Shown: piece after piece, positions 47,255-58,725 of the stretch
How positions within the stretch are numbered: position 1 is the stretch's first letter
Layout of the letters: each line of letters opens with the position of its first letter
Origin: Trifolium pratense
Taxonomy: Eukaryota; Streptophyta; Magnoliopsida; Fabales; Fabaceae
Direction: 5' to 3'
Assembly (NCBI RefSeq): GCF_020283565.1
Contig: NC_060059.1
Span: forward strand, 6,393,501-6,457,500
Length of the DNA: 64,000 nt
Made by a program: the position numbers and the translations under genes
The notes under the pieces: generated by a model
What the model was told of the DNA's origin: nothing
Seen by the model: only the letters and a program-made list of their open reading frames with translations
Database searches by the model: none

Positions 47255-50200
47255 ATGTCATTTATCTGTGGCTTGCCTCTTGTTGAGTGTGTGTATTGTC
47301 TAGCTTGCACTCGTTGGGCATGGAAAAGATGTCTCCATTCGGCAGGCCATGACAGTGAAACTTGGGGCTTTTCTACAATAGAAGAATTTGAGCCAGTCCC
47401 ACGTCTTTGTCGCTATATTTTATCTGTGTATGAAGATGATCTTCGCAACCCTCTTTGGGAACCTCCTGGTGGCTATGGAATCAACCCTGATATGTTATTA
47501 CTTAGAAAAACATATAAAGATACACTTGGCCGGGCTCCGCCTTATATATTGTATCTTGATCATGATCATGCTGATATAGTTCTTGCTATAAGGGGACTAA
47601 ATTTAGCAAAGGAGAGTGACTATGCTGTTCTGCTTGATAATAAATTGGGGAAGAGAAAGTTTGATGGAGGTTATGTTCACAATGGGTTGTTAAAGGCGGC
47701 TGGTTGGGTTATGGATTCTGAGTGTGAAATTTTGAGGGAATTGGTAGAGAAATATCCAAATTATACTCTTACTTTTGCTGGACATTCCCTTGGATCGGGA
47801 GTAGCTGCAATGTTGAGCATGGTGGTTGTGCAGCATCGAGATAGACTTGGAAATATTGAAAGGAAGAGAGTCAGGTGCTATGCTATCGCGCCTGCTAGGT
47901 GTATGTCACTTAATTTGGCTGTCAGATATGCGGATGTCATAAACTCCGTTGTGCTTCAGGCAAGTTATCAGAAACTTATTTGTTTATTTGAAGAATCTTC
48001 AACATTGCTTTGAATATTTTTCAACAAGTAAAATGTGATGGAGGTGAAATTAGAGCAATTTTTGGCACAGAAGGTAGTCTTCTTTGAATTGCTGTACATA
48101 AAGATGCAATTTTTTTTTTCCGACAAAAAGATGCAAATGTTTTAAATAAAGAGAAATACCAAGAACACACACTAACACATTTTTTCGGCGCTCTTATGTT
48201 ATTGGGTGAAGTTTGTTACTGATTCCTATAGTAGAAATGAGCCTAGATTATTTAGATGGGCTAACATAAGATTTTGCTCAAATTTTAAGAGTGCTAAAAT
48301 TAGTGTCAAATAGTATGCTAATAGCATTCTTCTGCGAATTAATAATTCCATTGATGTGTTATGAAAGCATGACGGGAAGACAAAGTTCTGTTTGTTGAAT
48401 AACATCTAACCAACCTTCATTATAACTGCTGAGCTTCTTTTACCTGCAGGGATTGTTAAAGTATCATAACCATAATGTTGTTAAAGCATCATATCCAGAC
48501 AGAACCAAGTTATTGAGAACTTACAATGAACTAGTGTTTAACACAAAACAAATATTTTCATAAATTTTGTTTTATGTGATAGCAACATAGTGGAAAATGC
48601 CTGGTTATTGTTATATTTGTCCTTATACTATATTCATGTCGAATCTAGTACTTTGAAGTTAACCACTCTTTTCCTTGTTCAGGACGACTTCTTACCAAGA
48701 ACAGCCACTCCGTTGGAAGATATATTCAAGTCTCTTTTCTGGTATGTCATAAGATCCCGTATACGTGTAACACTAGACAAATATTATAGGGTTTTCCAAG
48801 TTTATTTTTTGAGGTTATGCTTTCAAATAGTCAAGTGATTAGTTGATGTCAACAGTAAGTGGCCTGTGTAATTTAAAACATTTTCATGGTAACATACTGT
48901 TTCTTTGGGTTGGCAGTTTGCCATGCTTATTGTGCTTGAGGTGCATGAGGGATACATGCATACCAGAGGAGAGGATGCTGAAAGATCCAAGGAGACTTTA
49001 TGCACCTGGTCGCCTTTATCACATTGTTGAGAGAAAGCCTTTCAGGTATGGCTAAGGATTCCACAAAGGGTTTACAAAGACCTGTAACTGTAAATTTGGA
49101 AACTATACGCAGTTTAAACAGTGTATCAGTTTGATAGCATATGTTTATCTTGTTTCTTCCATTGAAATGTATACAAATATGGTTACGTTAAAAACAATAA
49201 TATGCTTTTACAGCTTTTTCTTTTGGCTTTACATTTATTAAGACATTTTCTGTAAAGATGTGGAAGGTTTCCTCCAGTTGTGAGAACAGCAGTGCCCGTA
49301 GATGGAAGGTTTGAGCATATAGTTCTTTCTTGCAATGCTACATCAGATCATGCCATTATTTGGATAGAGAAAGAAGCCCAAAGGGCTTTGAATGTAAGTC
49401 TAGCAGCCTTGTAATTTTGCTTTCTGTGCCTCCTTTTCCCTGCCTTAAGTTTATACTGTAATGCTTATAGAAATATGAATAATATGAAATTTAGAGATGT
49501 AATCATATCAGCTTTTTTCAGCATCACAGTAATAACAATTTCTGTGTCTCTGCTACATCTCCCTTAACCCTTTGTGTTGTAGAATCAAAAAGTTTTTGAC
49601 AATTTCCTCCCTATGTCCTTCATGTATGCCTATAAATTATCATAAATTCCCCCCCTACTTATGGCTTGTTTGGATTGACTAATTACGAATTATCTACTGA
49701 CATAAGCACTTGTGAGACTATTTGGGAGAGCTTATGGAAACAACTTATTTACTAGTCCATAAGCTGTTTTCAGCTTATTTCCATAAGCTCTCAAGGATAG
49801 CTTATGAAAGCAACATATAGATTATTTGAAAAAATAGTGACATAATTTAATCTTTTGTTATAAAAATAGCTTATACATAAGCACTTATATGATAAACACT
49901 TATGCTATAAGAGCTTAATTAAGTTGTTCATCGAAACAATGTCTATATCAATTTGAGCTTCTTGCAGCCTAAGTACGGAATCAATCAAGTTCACTAATTT
50001 GGCATTCTATTTAATATTTTGATGACATCTTTGGTTTGATTTCTGACAAATGCAGTTGATGCTTGAGAAAGATAATACCATGGAAGTACCTGCAAAGCAA
50101 ATCATGGAGCGTCAAGAAACAATGACAAGACACAGCCAAGAATACAGAGCAGCATTACAAAGAGCAAAAACGTTAGACGTTCCACATGCTTATGCACCAC

Positions 50201-50367
50201 CATCAGAATATGGAACTTTTGATGAGGAGGGAGAGGAGAGTTCAAGGTCAGAAGCCGAGTCTTCTGTTAGTTCAACTACAAGGAGTAAGGCGGCCGAAAG
50301 CTGGGATGTATTGATCGAGCGCCTTTTTGATAAGGATGAGCATGGTCACATGGTGTTCAAGAGATGA
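47255..50367 (+). CDS. Class-3 (mono/diacylglycerol type) lipase (446 aa)
   Basis: Alpha/beta-hydrolase lipase of the Lipase_3 family, resembling diacylglycerol lipases; acts on acylglycerols, probably at membranes given the Cys-rich N-terminus (CGLPLVECVYCLAC). Five exons: 47255-47959, 48683-48741, 48917-49045, 49258-49393 and 50056-50367 (1341 nt, phases agree). The nucleophile Ser178 is in GHSLG. A likely catalytic Asp is Asp237 in DDFLPR, by comparison with DVVPR of animal DAG lipase. A candidate His lies in the DGRFEHIVLSCN region. RGLNLAKESDYAVLLDNKLG and RKFDGGYVHNGLLKAAGW are strongly conserved blocks. The C-terminal part is charged and Ser/Glu-rich, ending GHMVFKR. Intron 1 uses a GC donor. 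A SINE ends 32 bp before the start codon. Confidence 0.93.
48148..48335. mobile_element. Degenerate MITE in lipase intron 1
   Basis: Imperfect inverted ends (AGAGAAATACCAAGAACAC with GCGCTCTTA on the left; TAAGAGTGCTA with AGCATTCTTCT on the right) enclose about 190 bp. Resembles the TGCTAGCA-ended family at 968-1144 only loosely. Borders approximate. Confidence 0.45.
49666..49939. mobile_element. MITE of the second family in lipase intron 4
   Basis: Ends TTGTTTGGATTGACTAATTA and the imperfect reverse complement TTAAGTTGTTCATCGAAACAA. The interior shares GAGAGCTTATGG, CATAAGCT and TAGCTTATACATAAGC with 4250-4500. The better-preserved copy of this family in the window. Confidence 0.72.
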
Positions 50368-51220
50368 TGATCATGTAATTTGTGTGTACTTATGAATTAT
50401 TTACTGTCATGAAAACTAAAGTTCATTCATTCTTTTGTAATTTTTGGTGTTCAGTTTAGCTAGCTAGAAGAGGGAATAACATGGAGAGCGAAGATTTGTA
50501 AGTTTCTTACTTTAGAAATTGTTGGGAATCACTTCTCTTACAATTTCTCTGTTCTGTTTATATTAGTTATGTTGTAGTATTAGTTATGTTGGGAATCAAA
50601 TTCTATGTCTATCTTAAATAGAAACGCGCCATTATTTAAGCCTTTGAAAAATGTGTTTTAATTTGGTCCTCGATTATGCAAATTATTATCATAAAATTGG
50701 CAGTTCCATAGGCAACTTCTAATCAAAAAATACTTTGATAACATTTTCATGTTTAAGATTAAGAGGATAAATCAATGAAAACTGAAAAGTCATGTCTTTT
50801 AAGGATTAAGCTAATGACAAAAATATTTAAAATGATGAGACTTTACACTATTGAAGACATTCAGAAAATCTTTTGAAGTTCAAAATGAGTATTCTTGTAT
50901 ACTATATCTTTTTCTCTCTACTCATTCTTAATATCTAGTATTTTATTCACAATATTCAAATCCAAATTCTTATATTTACAGAATAGATGCAGTTGCAAAG
51001 ATTTGTCATCAAGCATTCAACTCCCATCTTTCTCATAGGATTACTTTGTCATTCACATACAAGGTAATGATTAATCAACATAATTGAGCTTCTTAAAATC
51101 TTTAAACACAGACACGCCATTTTGGTGTTGTGTGTTTGTGTGTCCTACACTGCATAGTCTCTCGTGTGACACTCGCGTAACACTCAGACACACTAGTTTG
51201 TGTTTTAGCTTCACATTGTG
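50368..51220. other. Non-coding DNA downstream of the lipase gene
   Basis: The first part is probably lipase 3' untranslated sequence. Near 51105-51210 there is a GACAC-rich, inverted stretch related to the MITE at 37142-37304. No gene recognised. Confidence 0.4.
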
Positions 51221-51224
51221 GAGG

Positions 51225-51850
51225 GTCTATGTTAGGAAGAAAAAAGGGGAAGCTAGCCGAGAATGACGAGGTGGTAGAGAGGAGAATAAGAGCGAGGAAA
51301 CCTTGTTATATGAGGTAGTATGAGAAGAGAGTGGGGTATGATGAGAATCATCATTGTTAGTCACGGCTAGGGAATTGCATTTTCTCTGTTGGAGCTCAGC
51401 TCAGGCTCAGTTCTGTGGACAGTAGGCCTGTACACCCTTCGATTTTTTGCTCTATTTCCACAATACACTCTTTGGTTTGCATATCAATTCATTTATATAT
51501 GTTATCTCTTACTATTAGTTTTCTGGTTTTTAACAATATCAATTGACAAGCTGATCATTAGAGCAAAAGAAGGGAACTTTGATGATGTAAGAGAGAATTT
51601 TTATTTTATTTTATGGTAATTACATTCTAGAATAAGTTTGTTAGTATTTTTGTTATTATTTGACTACCAATTATGTAAGGGAGATCCCTATATAAGCTTG
51701 TATTGGCTTATGCAATGATTATGAAATGAGAAAGTAGTCTTTTCTTATGATCTTTTCTTCTTAGGAGGCTTCTCTACCCTCAAAATAGAGTAATCACACT
51801 TCCCATTCATTACAGATTCTTAGGTAACTCTGTCTAGAAACCAGCAAGCC
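51225..51850 (+). mobile_element. Possible LTR-retrotransposon remnant
   Basis: Contains a promoter-like segment GGGAGATCCCTATATAAGC near 51678-51696 followed by a polyadenylation-type region, the layout of a plant LTR. No matching second LTR, primer-binding site or coding domains were found. Tentative. Confidence 0.3.
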
Positions 51851-52101
51851 ATACGAACAGAAATCACTGAGGCAGCTAAGGAATTGAGACCAGAAGCAAG
51901 GGCTTTGTGGTGTTTTCTTGTTGTTATTTTAATGTATCTCTGAGTTAGCTTTCAATTCGTTGTGCCTTTAGAATTTTGCCGATGCTAGAATTAGCTTTCT
52001 AGAATGGATACAATTTGTCTAGGATTAGATTCAATTCATGAATTTCCATGTATATAACTGTTTGTTTTTTTCCTCTTCCTTCATCTCATCTTTTTAAGCA
52101 G

Positions 52102-52395
52102 CACAGTGGCGGTAAGACTACAAACGAAGTGCCTCAAAATGCTGATTTTCCTCGGCAATATTCAAAAAAGGAGAAGAAGCCTTTTCCGGTTCCCATTGTA
52201 GAACTGCGATGGGCAGCTAGGGAGAGGATAAAAAAGATGAAAGATGAGCCAAAGAGAAAACCAATGCCGGCGCCAAAGAATGGATTGCTAGTGAAGAACC
52301 TTATACCATATGCATATGATGTGTATAATGCTAGGATCACTTTGATTAATAATTTGAAGAAGCTGCTCAAAGTAGTGCCCATGCATGCTTGTGGG
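52102..52395 (+). pseudogene. APO2-like gene fragment
   Basis: One exon piece of an APO (accumulation of photosystem one) family protein, which are chloroplast RNA-binding splicing/assembly factors. After an AAGCAG acceptor the frame reads through PQNADFPRQYSKKEKKPFPV, ELRWAARERIKKMKDEPKRK, PAPKNGLLVKNLIPYAYDVY and LKKLLKVVPMHACG. The match stops within the first zinc-binding motif (expected Cys-Gly-Trp-Cys), where unrelated DNA begins. No upstream exons or second APO motif were found nearby, so it is a truncated copy, not a working gene. Confidence 0.85.
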
Positions 52396-52399
52396 AAAT

Positions 52400-52836
52400 T
52401 ATATTATTCCTTCGTATCATCTACCATACTATTAACAAATTACACAAATTACACAAAATTCTGCAATCTCGGTGCTATAATTGGCCACAGACCCGACGCT
52501 GTCCAGCACTGCCTACTTGGTTGTACACCCGAATGCCAATCATCTTCTACTCCTCCTTCACACAGTTTACATATAGTCGGACACGGGACATAATGTTGAC
52601 GAAGTCGACATCTTGTTGGAAGGAAGTCACGACATATTCGCCACAGTAAATGTTTAGCCTTTGGCGGTGCTCGAATCTTCCACAAACTCTCCCAACTTCC
52701 ATCTGCTTCTCACTCGGCTTCCTTTTTCACTTCTGTCTCGCATCAATAACTTGTATCCCGATTTCACGCTATATTCGCCATTTTGTTCCTCTTTGCAGAT
52801 CACACAGTCCTCATCTACCTCTTCTATTAGGGGCAC
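52400..52836 (-). pseudogene. LINE reverse-transcriptase zinc-binding (zf-RVT) fragment
   Basis: On the minus strand two overlapping frames give the typical end of a plant non-LTR retrotransposon polyprotein: NGEYSVKSGYKLLM, then WKIRAPPKAKHLLWRICRD, LPTRCRL and the Cys motif CPTICKLCEG, followed by AGL/ASGLWPII-like sequence. A frameshift lies near 52690-52720, so it is dead. It abuts the APO2-like fragment in antisense, consistent with a LINE-related rearrangement. Confidence 0.8.
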
Positions 52837-52869
52837 ATCCAGAATTTGTATGCCTATCGAAGTATTGAT

Positions 52870-53640
52870 TTAACTGTATATATAGTGACATATTAGTATG
52901 ATTGTGTTGTGATACTGTTCTATTAGGAGCACATGAGGATTGGGGACTACAAATTTTTTGGGGTCAGAGTAATGAAATAAGAAGAGAAAGCTTTCGGTAG
53001 TGTGGCCTTATTAGGGAATTCACCCATAAAAGCTATCACATCGACACTTATTACCTCCCAAGCGTCTTTGAGGAAAGCGAAAAGGGTTTTTATTCTCATC
53101 TGAGTCAATCAAATATTAAGAGAACTTAGTAGAGAGTGGCCTGGAAATTCGTATGAACTCTCTCCAAAAACTGCAACCACTTCTGCGATGAATTTTGTCT
53201 AAGACTAGGTATTCCAAAACCTCCAGGTAAATAACTAGTTATTTGATGTTGTTTTTGGTACCTACATTGTCTTTCTAAACAATGACTTAAGAGTAAATTT
53301 ATATGATATGATTTTATGATGAATTATTACTTTTTTAATATATTTTTCATGACAGGTTTGCTAATGTTGGTGGATACTGCTATGGAAGTGGTTGGGAATA
53401 TAGCATCACAATTCCGGCGAGAACAGAGATTGTATCAACAAGTTAAGCAGCATAGAGGTTCCAGTTTTGTGTTACTAATAATGTTAAAACTGATGTGGCT
53501 AATTCCTCTTCAATTCAGATAGAGGAGAATCTCCAAATAGAGTTTAAGCTGCTTTGTTGAAAAATGTTTTCACTAATGGTTGTGAAACCATCTACTTTTA
53601 GTCAAAAGAGGTACTTCACATGCAAGACAAGACAACAAAT
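52870..53640. other. Non-coding DNA, no gene seen
   Basis: A short open frame near 53345-53520 was examined; it has stops in the alternative frames and no recognised family. Nothing else supported. Confidence 0.35.
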
Positions 53641-53919
53641 CACTCTAACACACATTATTAGGTAAAACATATACAAGTACAATAGTATCAAATATGTCCC
53701 TGACCGAGAAATTTTTTGAGGTAAAGTAATATTTTGAGGGAATTTAAATGATTTGAGATGAATTCCATTGTTTGGATGAAAATTTGAAGAATTTTCAAAA
53801 TGGAAATTTATGAAGTATTTTATTCAAGTTAAATTTAGAGAATTTCAAAATGACACATACAACCAAAGAATTTGAAATTCCTTTTTCTCTATAAACTTTT
53901 AAAAATTACTAATTGATCG

Positions 53920-54872
53920 TAAAACCTAAAATTAGCCGAAAAACCTAAAATCGACGATAAACGCTAAATCGGCCGAAAATCCAAAAAATCCGCAGAAAAA
54001 CATAAAATCGGCCAAAAGCCCAAAAATCGACTATAAACCCTAAAATCGGACGAAAACGCAAAAAATCGGCAAAAAAACCTAAAATCGGCCAAAATATCAA
54101 AAAACGACTATAAACCCTAAAATCGGCCGAAAAACCTAAAATCTAACGAAAACCCAAAAAATCGGCCGAAAAACTTAAAATCGATCGAAAACCCAAAAAA
54201 TAGGCCGAAAAAACTAAAAATATGCCGAAAAACCCAAAGTCGACCCTAAAGCCAAAAAACTCGGCCAAAAACCTAAAATCGGCCAAAATCGCAAAATTTG
54301 ACTTTAAACCCTAAAATCGGCCGAAAAACCTAAAATCGACCGAAAACTGAAAAAATCGACCGAAAAACTTAAAATCGTCCAAAAACCTAAAATCGACTAT
54401 AAACCCTAAAATCGATGAAATGCAAAAAAATCGAGCGAAAAATCTAAAATCGTCCCTAAACCCGAAAAACTCGGCCGAAAACCTAAAATCACCCAAAATC
54501 CTGAAATCGGTTATAAACCCCAAAATCGGCCGAAAACCCAAAAATCGACTATAAACCCATTTTTCGGCTGATATTAGGGTTTATTGTTGATTTTTGGGTT
54601 TTCGGACAATTTTTCGTTTTTCGGTCGATTTTTCGGTTTATAGTCAATTTTTTGGGTTTTGGCTGATTTTAGATTTTCACTCGATTTTTTGGGTTTAGGC
54701 TCGATTTTTGGTTTTTCGACTGATTTTTTGGGTTTTTGGCCGATTTTAGAGTTTATAGTCGATTTTAGGTTTTTCAGCCGATTTATGGTTTTTGACCGAT
54801 TTTGGATTTTTTCCGCCGATTTTGGATTTTTGACCGATTTTGGGTTTTTCGGCTAATTTTTTGGATTTAGGG
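53920..54872. repeat. Inverted degenerate minisatellite
   Basis: From 53920 to about 54557 units of roughly 20-22 bp of the form AAACCCTAAAATCGGCCGAA repeat with variation. From about 54558 to 54872 the same unit continues in the opposite orientation (TTCGGCCGATTTTAGGGTTT-like), making one long imperfect palindrome with arms of about 640 and 315 bp. Its translations (FRFFGDF-type repeats) are artefacts of the period. Flanks at 53750-53900 and 54900-55075 are AT-rich and both contain TTTGGATGA in opposite orientation, possible ends of a larger element. Confidence 0.85.
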
Positions 54873-55177
54873 TCGATTTTATTAAAATAAATAAAATTAA
54901 ATAAAGGAAATTCGATTACATTACCCAAACAAAGAATTTTACGATTGATGGAATTGCAACACTTTATCCAAACACTAAAATTTGAAAATCAAGGGAATTC
55001 AATTGAATCAATTGAATTGTCTAGTATTTAAAATCCCTTGAATTTCTAGAATCCCTCATCCAAACACACTATTAGGCAATTTCTTCAGTTCAGAAAGAGC
55101 TTTATCAAATTGTACCATGGTTTTAAAATATGTCTCCGAAAGAATATCCACCAAATCAAATTGGAAATCATCCTTGA

Positions 55178-55475
55178 ATAGCCTTAGCTTTTGCTGCAGA
55201 ATCCCCTACACCATCATCAAAATCACCAGAAGTTTCCAAATTAACACCAATATCACCAGAATCCAGCTCAGGCTCTCTTTCTACAGCTTCAAAACTAGCT
55301 GAAGGAGCTTCCAAACCAATATCATGATGTCCATCTTCTTCTCTTTGCAAACCAGAATCCAGCTCAGGCTCTCTTTCTACAGCTTCAAAACTAGCTTCCA
55401 AATTAGGATCATGCTCTCCCTCTCCCTGCACATTATTTGAATGAGGTGAAGTAGCTTCAAAGTCATCACTTGAAT
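55178..55475 (-). repeat. Duplicated coding-like segment, copy A
   Basis: A 298 bp block whose near-copy is at 58439-58725. On the minus strand it is part of an open stretch (55168-55521) reading an acidic peptide with an internal repeat, SFEAVEREPELDSG twice, then GDIGVNLETSGDFDDGVGD. The frame has no convincing start and an acceptor-like TAG upstream, so it may be one exon of a lost gene. Function not recognised. Confidence 0.75.
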
Positions 55476-55596
55476 TTTCAAAACCATTTGGAGATACCAC
55501 TCTTAGAGGACACACTTTCAATGGAACATCAGTCGAAACTTCGACAGTCTACTTTGACATGCATTATTTGGGTTTCAGAAACTTCGACCATATTAA

Positions 55597-55754
55597 GTCA
55601 TCACCCCATTTGCTCCTTTTATCCTAAATAGGACCGAGGACGAACTACGTGACCAAATTTTTGAAGATTTGATTACCCTTCCGATTGGTCCACCCTCCAA
55701 CGATCATGGTGCTGCCCCTGGCCTACTGTGGCGTGAGGTTTTGTTTTATACATG
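55597..55754 (+). pseudogene. Unrecognised coding relic
   Basis: An open stretch of about 52 codons without a start reads PFAPFILNRTEDELRDQIFE, then DLITLPIGPPSND and GLLWREVLFYT before a stop. Its amphipathic, unbiased composition looks more like real protein than the surrounding repeats, but I do not recognise the family. Confidence 0.35.
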
Positions 55755-55759
55755 ACCAT

Positions 55760-56990
55760 CAGGGTATATAATCAAGAGAGTTTCAAGTTTTTAACAGATA
55801 GTGTGTAAATGATTTACCGTCTTCGACGCCCCAAATGAAAAATGAACAGACCAATATCTAGTTGATCACCTAATATTGATCAAGAAGTCACATCCTTATA
55901 TCCTTCAACGAAAAACTTTTTTTTCATTATCATTCACATTCAGTATGACATCATGACAATAGAATTCTCAATACATAATAAAGAAACAATAGATTATAGA
56001 ATTTAAACAAAATATGATTATTTAGTGACAATTGTTTAAACAATTGTTTAGCAAAATATGATGATTTAATGACTATTTTATTTCCTTTTGATTAGATATA
56101 TTCAATCATTATAGTGACTATTTGCTTCCATTAGTCCATACGTTTCTTTTCTTATGTAAACATATAATCGGACAGTTTTTTTTTAATATAATTGGGCAGT
56201 TTTTTTTTTTTGATATATTAATGCATCATCACACATATAAATACAGGTATATGAAAAGTTGATCAATATGACAATAATGTAAGGAGAAATGATGTGACAT
56301 TGTAAGTGAATGACATGACTAAATGAAAAAATTTCATTGGTGTAAGTAGATTAGGGTTTAGAGAACTAATAGGATAACTATCTAGGATAATATTCCATTT
56401 TGCACCGATGAACAATTTCAACTTTGACCTTTGCACCCGTCACACCCCTCAGAGAATGTTATGAAAAAATATAATCACTACTTAGAATTTAGCACTTTCA
56501 CTTAATTCTAGTAGAGGCTCAAGCACACGAGTATCGTATCTCAACAAACTTTCTCCTCTACCATTTGAAGGCTAATGAGAAAATTCAAAATTTTATGGGA
56601 CTTTTTTAAAAAAGTTGTCCCGTCTACTCCACATATCATATTTTGTCTAATGTTCACAAATATATTTGTCGTGTAATATATGAATCACGATTCAATGAAG
56701 GGGTTATATGTATATAATTGAAAATCAACATCATCATGCATCGTATCATATAGAAATAGAAACAAAGAAAATCCCAAGTATAAATGGAAGAGAGACGGTG
56801 CGGCGGATGTGAAAAACATTGCTTAAGTAATCTTTCGGTGGACAAATATAATGAAATGTCAATTGGTCTGTTGGCTTGCGCGTGTGTGCTAATGTTGTAG
56901 AAGATTGTGTAGGTGGTGAGTTTGAATCTTTGTTGTGACAAATTTTTTACTTTTATTTTAAGAGATCAATTCATAAGTTAATCTTAATAT
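55760..56990. other. Repeat-rich DNA, no gene seen
   Basis: AT-rich sequence. About 56855-56945 has a SINE-like outline (TTGGCTTGCGCGTG head, GAGTTTGAATCTTTG, T-rich end) but no target duplication was found. Confidence 0.3.
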
Positions 56991-56998
56991 CATAATTA

Positions 56999-58424
56999 GG
57001 GGTGAACAACAAGCCGGTTTGGGTCGATTGGGCCCAAAACCTCAAACCGGCCCAATCCACGGGTGAGGAGTAGTGGCCCATATCGAACCAGTTTTGGGTC
57101 TCGGGTTAAACGGGTTCGGGTGAGGCGGGTAACGGGTCAGTCGGTTGGTTTGTTGCGGTTTGGGCAAGTTCTGGCCCAACTTTTTTTTTTTTTTTGTTTA
57201 ATGGGCCTTTTTTTAAAAAAAAAATGGATCACTTTCTTTTATTAAAAATGACTTACTTTATCTTATTTTAATTGACTTTTCATGCTACAAATTGGGTTCT
57301 TTTGTTTTTTTTTTTTTACCGTAAATTTAAATGAAAATTGTATTTATTATTATTATTTTTTTATCAAAAATGAGAATTGCACTTAAAAATACAAATTGGA
57401 CCTTTTTTGTTTTCTTGTACCATTTTAAGTGTGACCCAATTAAATTAAGCAATCCAAAATACAATCGGTAAACATATATAATCAACAAATTATATATTAA
57501 ACCTATAATCTTTGTACCAAAAAAAACCTATAATCTACAATTCAAACCATAATTTAAATCCAACCAAGGTCCATCCATTAAAACACCCTGTAATTGTTAT
57601 ACTTGACTCTCACAATTAATAAATATTACATCACTATACTGATTAAATTGGAATTTATGTATTTATGTCCCAAAATATGTGAAACTCTTTAATTCTCCCA
57701 AATGTGTCTCTTATTGATCTAGATATGCATGATTCCTGCGTGTGGAATTAACATGTTAGCAACATATTGCACATGTGTTAAATATCACATTGAACACATA
57801 ACTAAGTAAACTAAATGGGTTAGAAAAACATAAGAATAACAAATCAACATTAGAAGCCTTACTTTTCGACTTTCACCACAGATTTGAAAACTGCAAAACC
57901 CCTCAATCAAAATATAAGCAATAATATTAGTAAAAGAGTAGATCCAAAACAAAAACGAAAAACTTAGGAACAAAAAACGGCGAAAACAAGAACGGAAGAG
58001 ATGGAAAAGGATAACACTGTGAAGATGAGAGGATGATGGCGGTGAAAATGGTGTAAACGATGGTAGAGGTGGCTGTGTGAGAGGGGCGGCGGATCTCTCT
58101 CGCTGTGCTGCTATGGTTTGGCTTGTTTGTGATGTGAGTTGTAAACTGAAGTGAGTAGGTTGAAAGTAAAACGACATCGTTAGGTAAATATGTGTATAAA
58201 CATGTATATATATTAATAATAATATAATATTCAATGTCTTTGGGCAGTTCGGGGTGGGTACCCGTGGTTCCATTCTATTGAACCGATTCCGACTGCCATT
58301 AGTCAATTAAAACCGTGATTTGTACCTGCCGGCCCGTTTAACCAGTAGAACCCGACCCGGTTCGGTTTTCTTGGCCGATTTTTGGCGGATTAGGCCGGGC
58401 TTTCGGTTTTTGTCCACCCCTATC
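56999..58424. mobile_element. Non-autonomous hAT-like element
   Basis: The left end AGGGGTGAACAACAAGCCGG and the reverse complement of the right end (AGGGGTGGACAAAAACCG) match, as in plant hAT elements with GGGTGAACAA-type ends. Both ends run into GGGTC/CCGGTT-rich subterminal sequence. The 1.4 kb interior has no transposase. A minus-strand open frame at 57785-58306 is Ser/Phe-rich and not recognised. No 8 bp target duplication could be matched (CATAATTA against ATCCCTGA). Confidence 0.65.
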
Positions 58425-58438
58425 CCTGATAGCCTTAG

Positions 58439-58725
58439 CTTTTGCTGCAGAATCCCCTACACCATCATCAAAATCACCAGAAGTTTCCAAATTAACACCA
58501 ATATCACCAGAATCCAGCTCAGACTCTCTTTCTACAGCTTCAAAACTAGCTGAAGGAGCTTCCAAACCAATACCATGATGTCCATCTCCTTCTCTTTGCA
58601 AACCAGAATCCAGCTCAGGATCTCTTTCTACAGCTTCAAAACTAGCTTCCAAATTAGGATATGCTCTCCCTCTCCCAGCACATTATTTGAATGATGTGAA
58701 GTAGCTTCAAAGCCGTCACTTGAAT
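58439..58725 (-). repeat. Duplicated coding-like segment, copy B
   Basis: Near-identical to 55178-55475, with a few substitutions and a one-base deletion near 58660. It starts 14 bp beyond the right end of the hAT-like element and has the same orientation as copy A. The internal ELDSG repeat is preserved, the downstream frame is not. Confidence 0.8.

Noticed and set aside
53920..54560. Interstitial telomere array
   Set aside because: AAACCCTAA occurs inside a longer ~21 bp unit and not as a pure 7 bp telomere repeat.
54311..54856. Open frames with FRFFGDF-type repeats on both strands
   Set aside because: They are produced by the ~21 bp minisatellite period, not by a gene.
57785..58306. 173-codon minus-strand frame inside the hAT-like element
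   Set aside because: Composition is Ser/Phe-rich and no transposase or other domain is visible.
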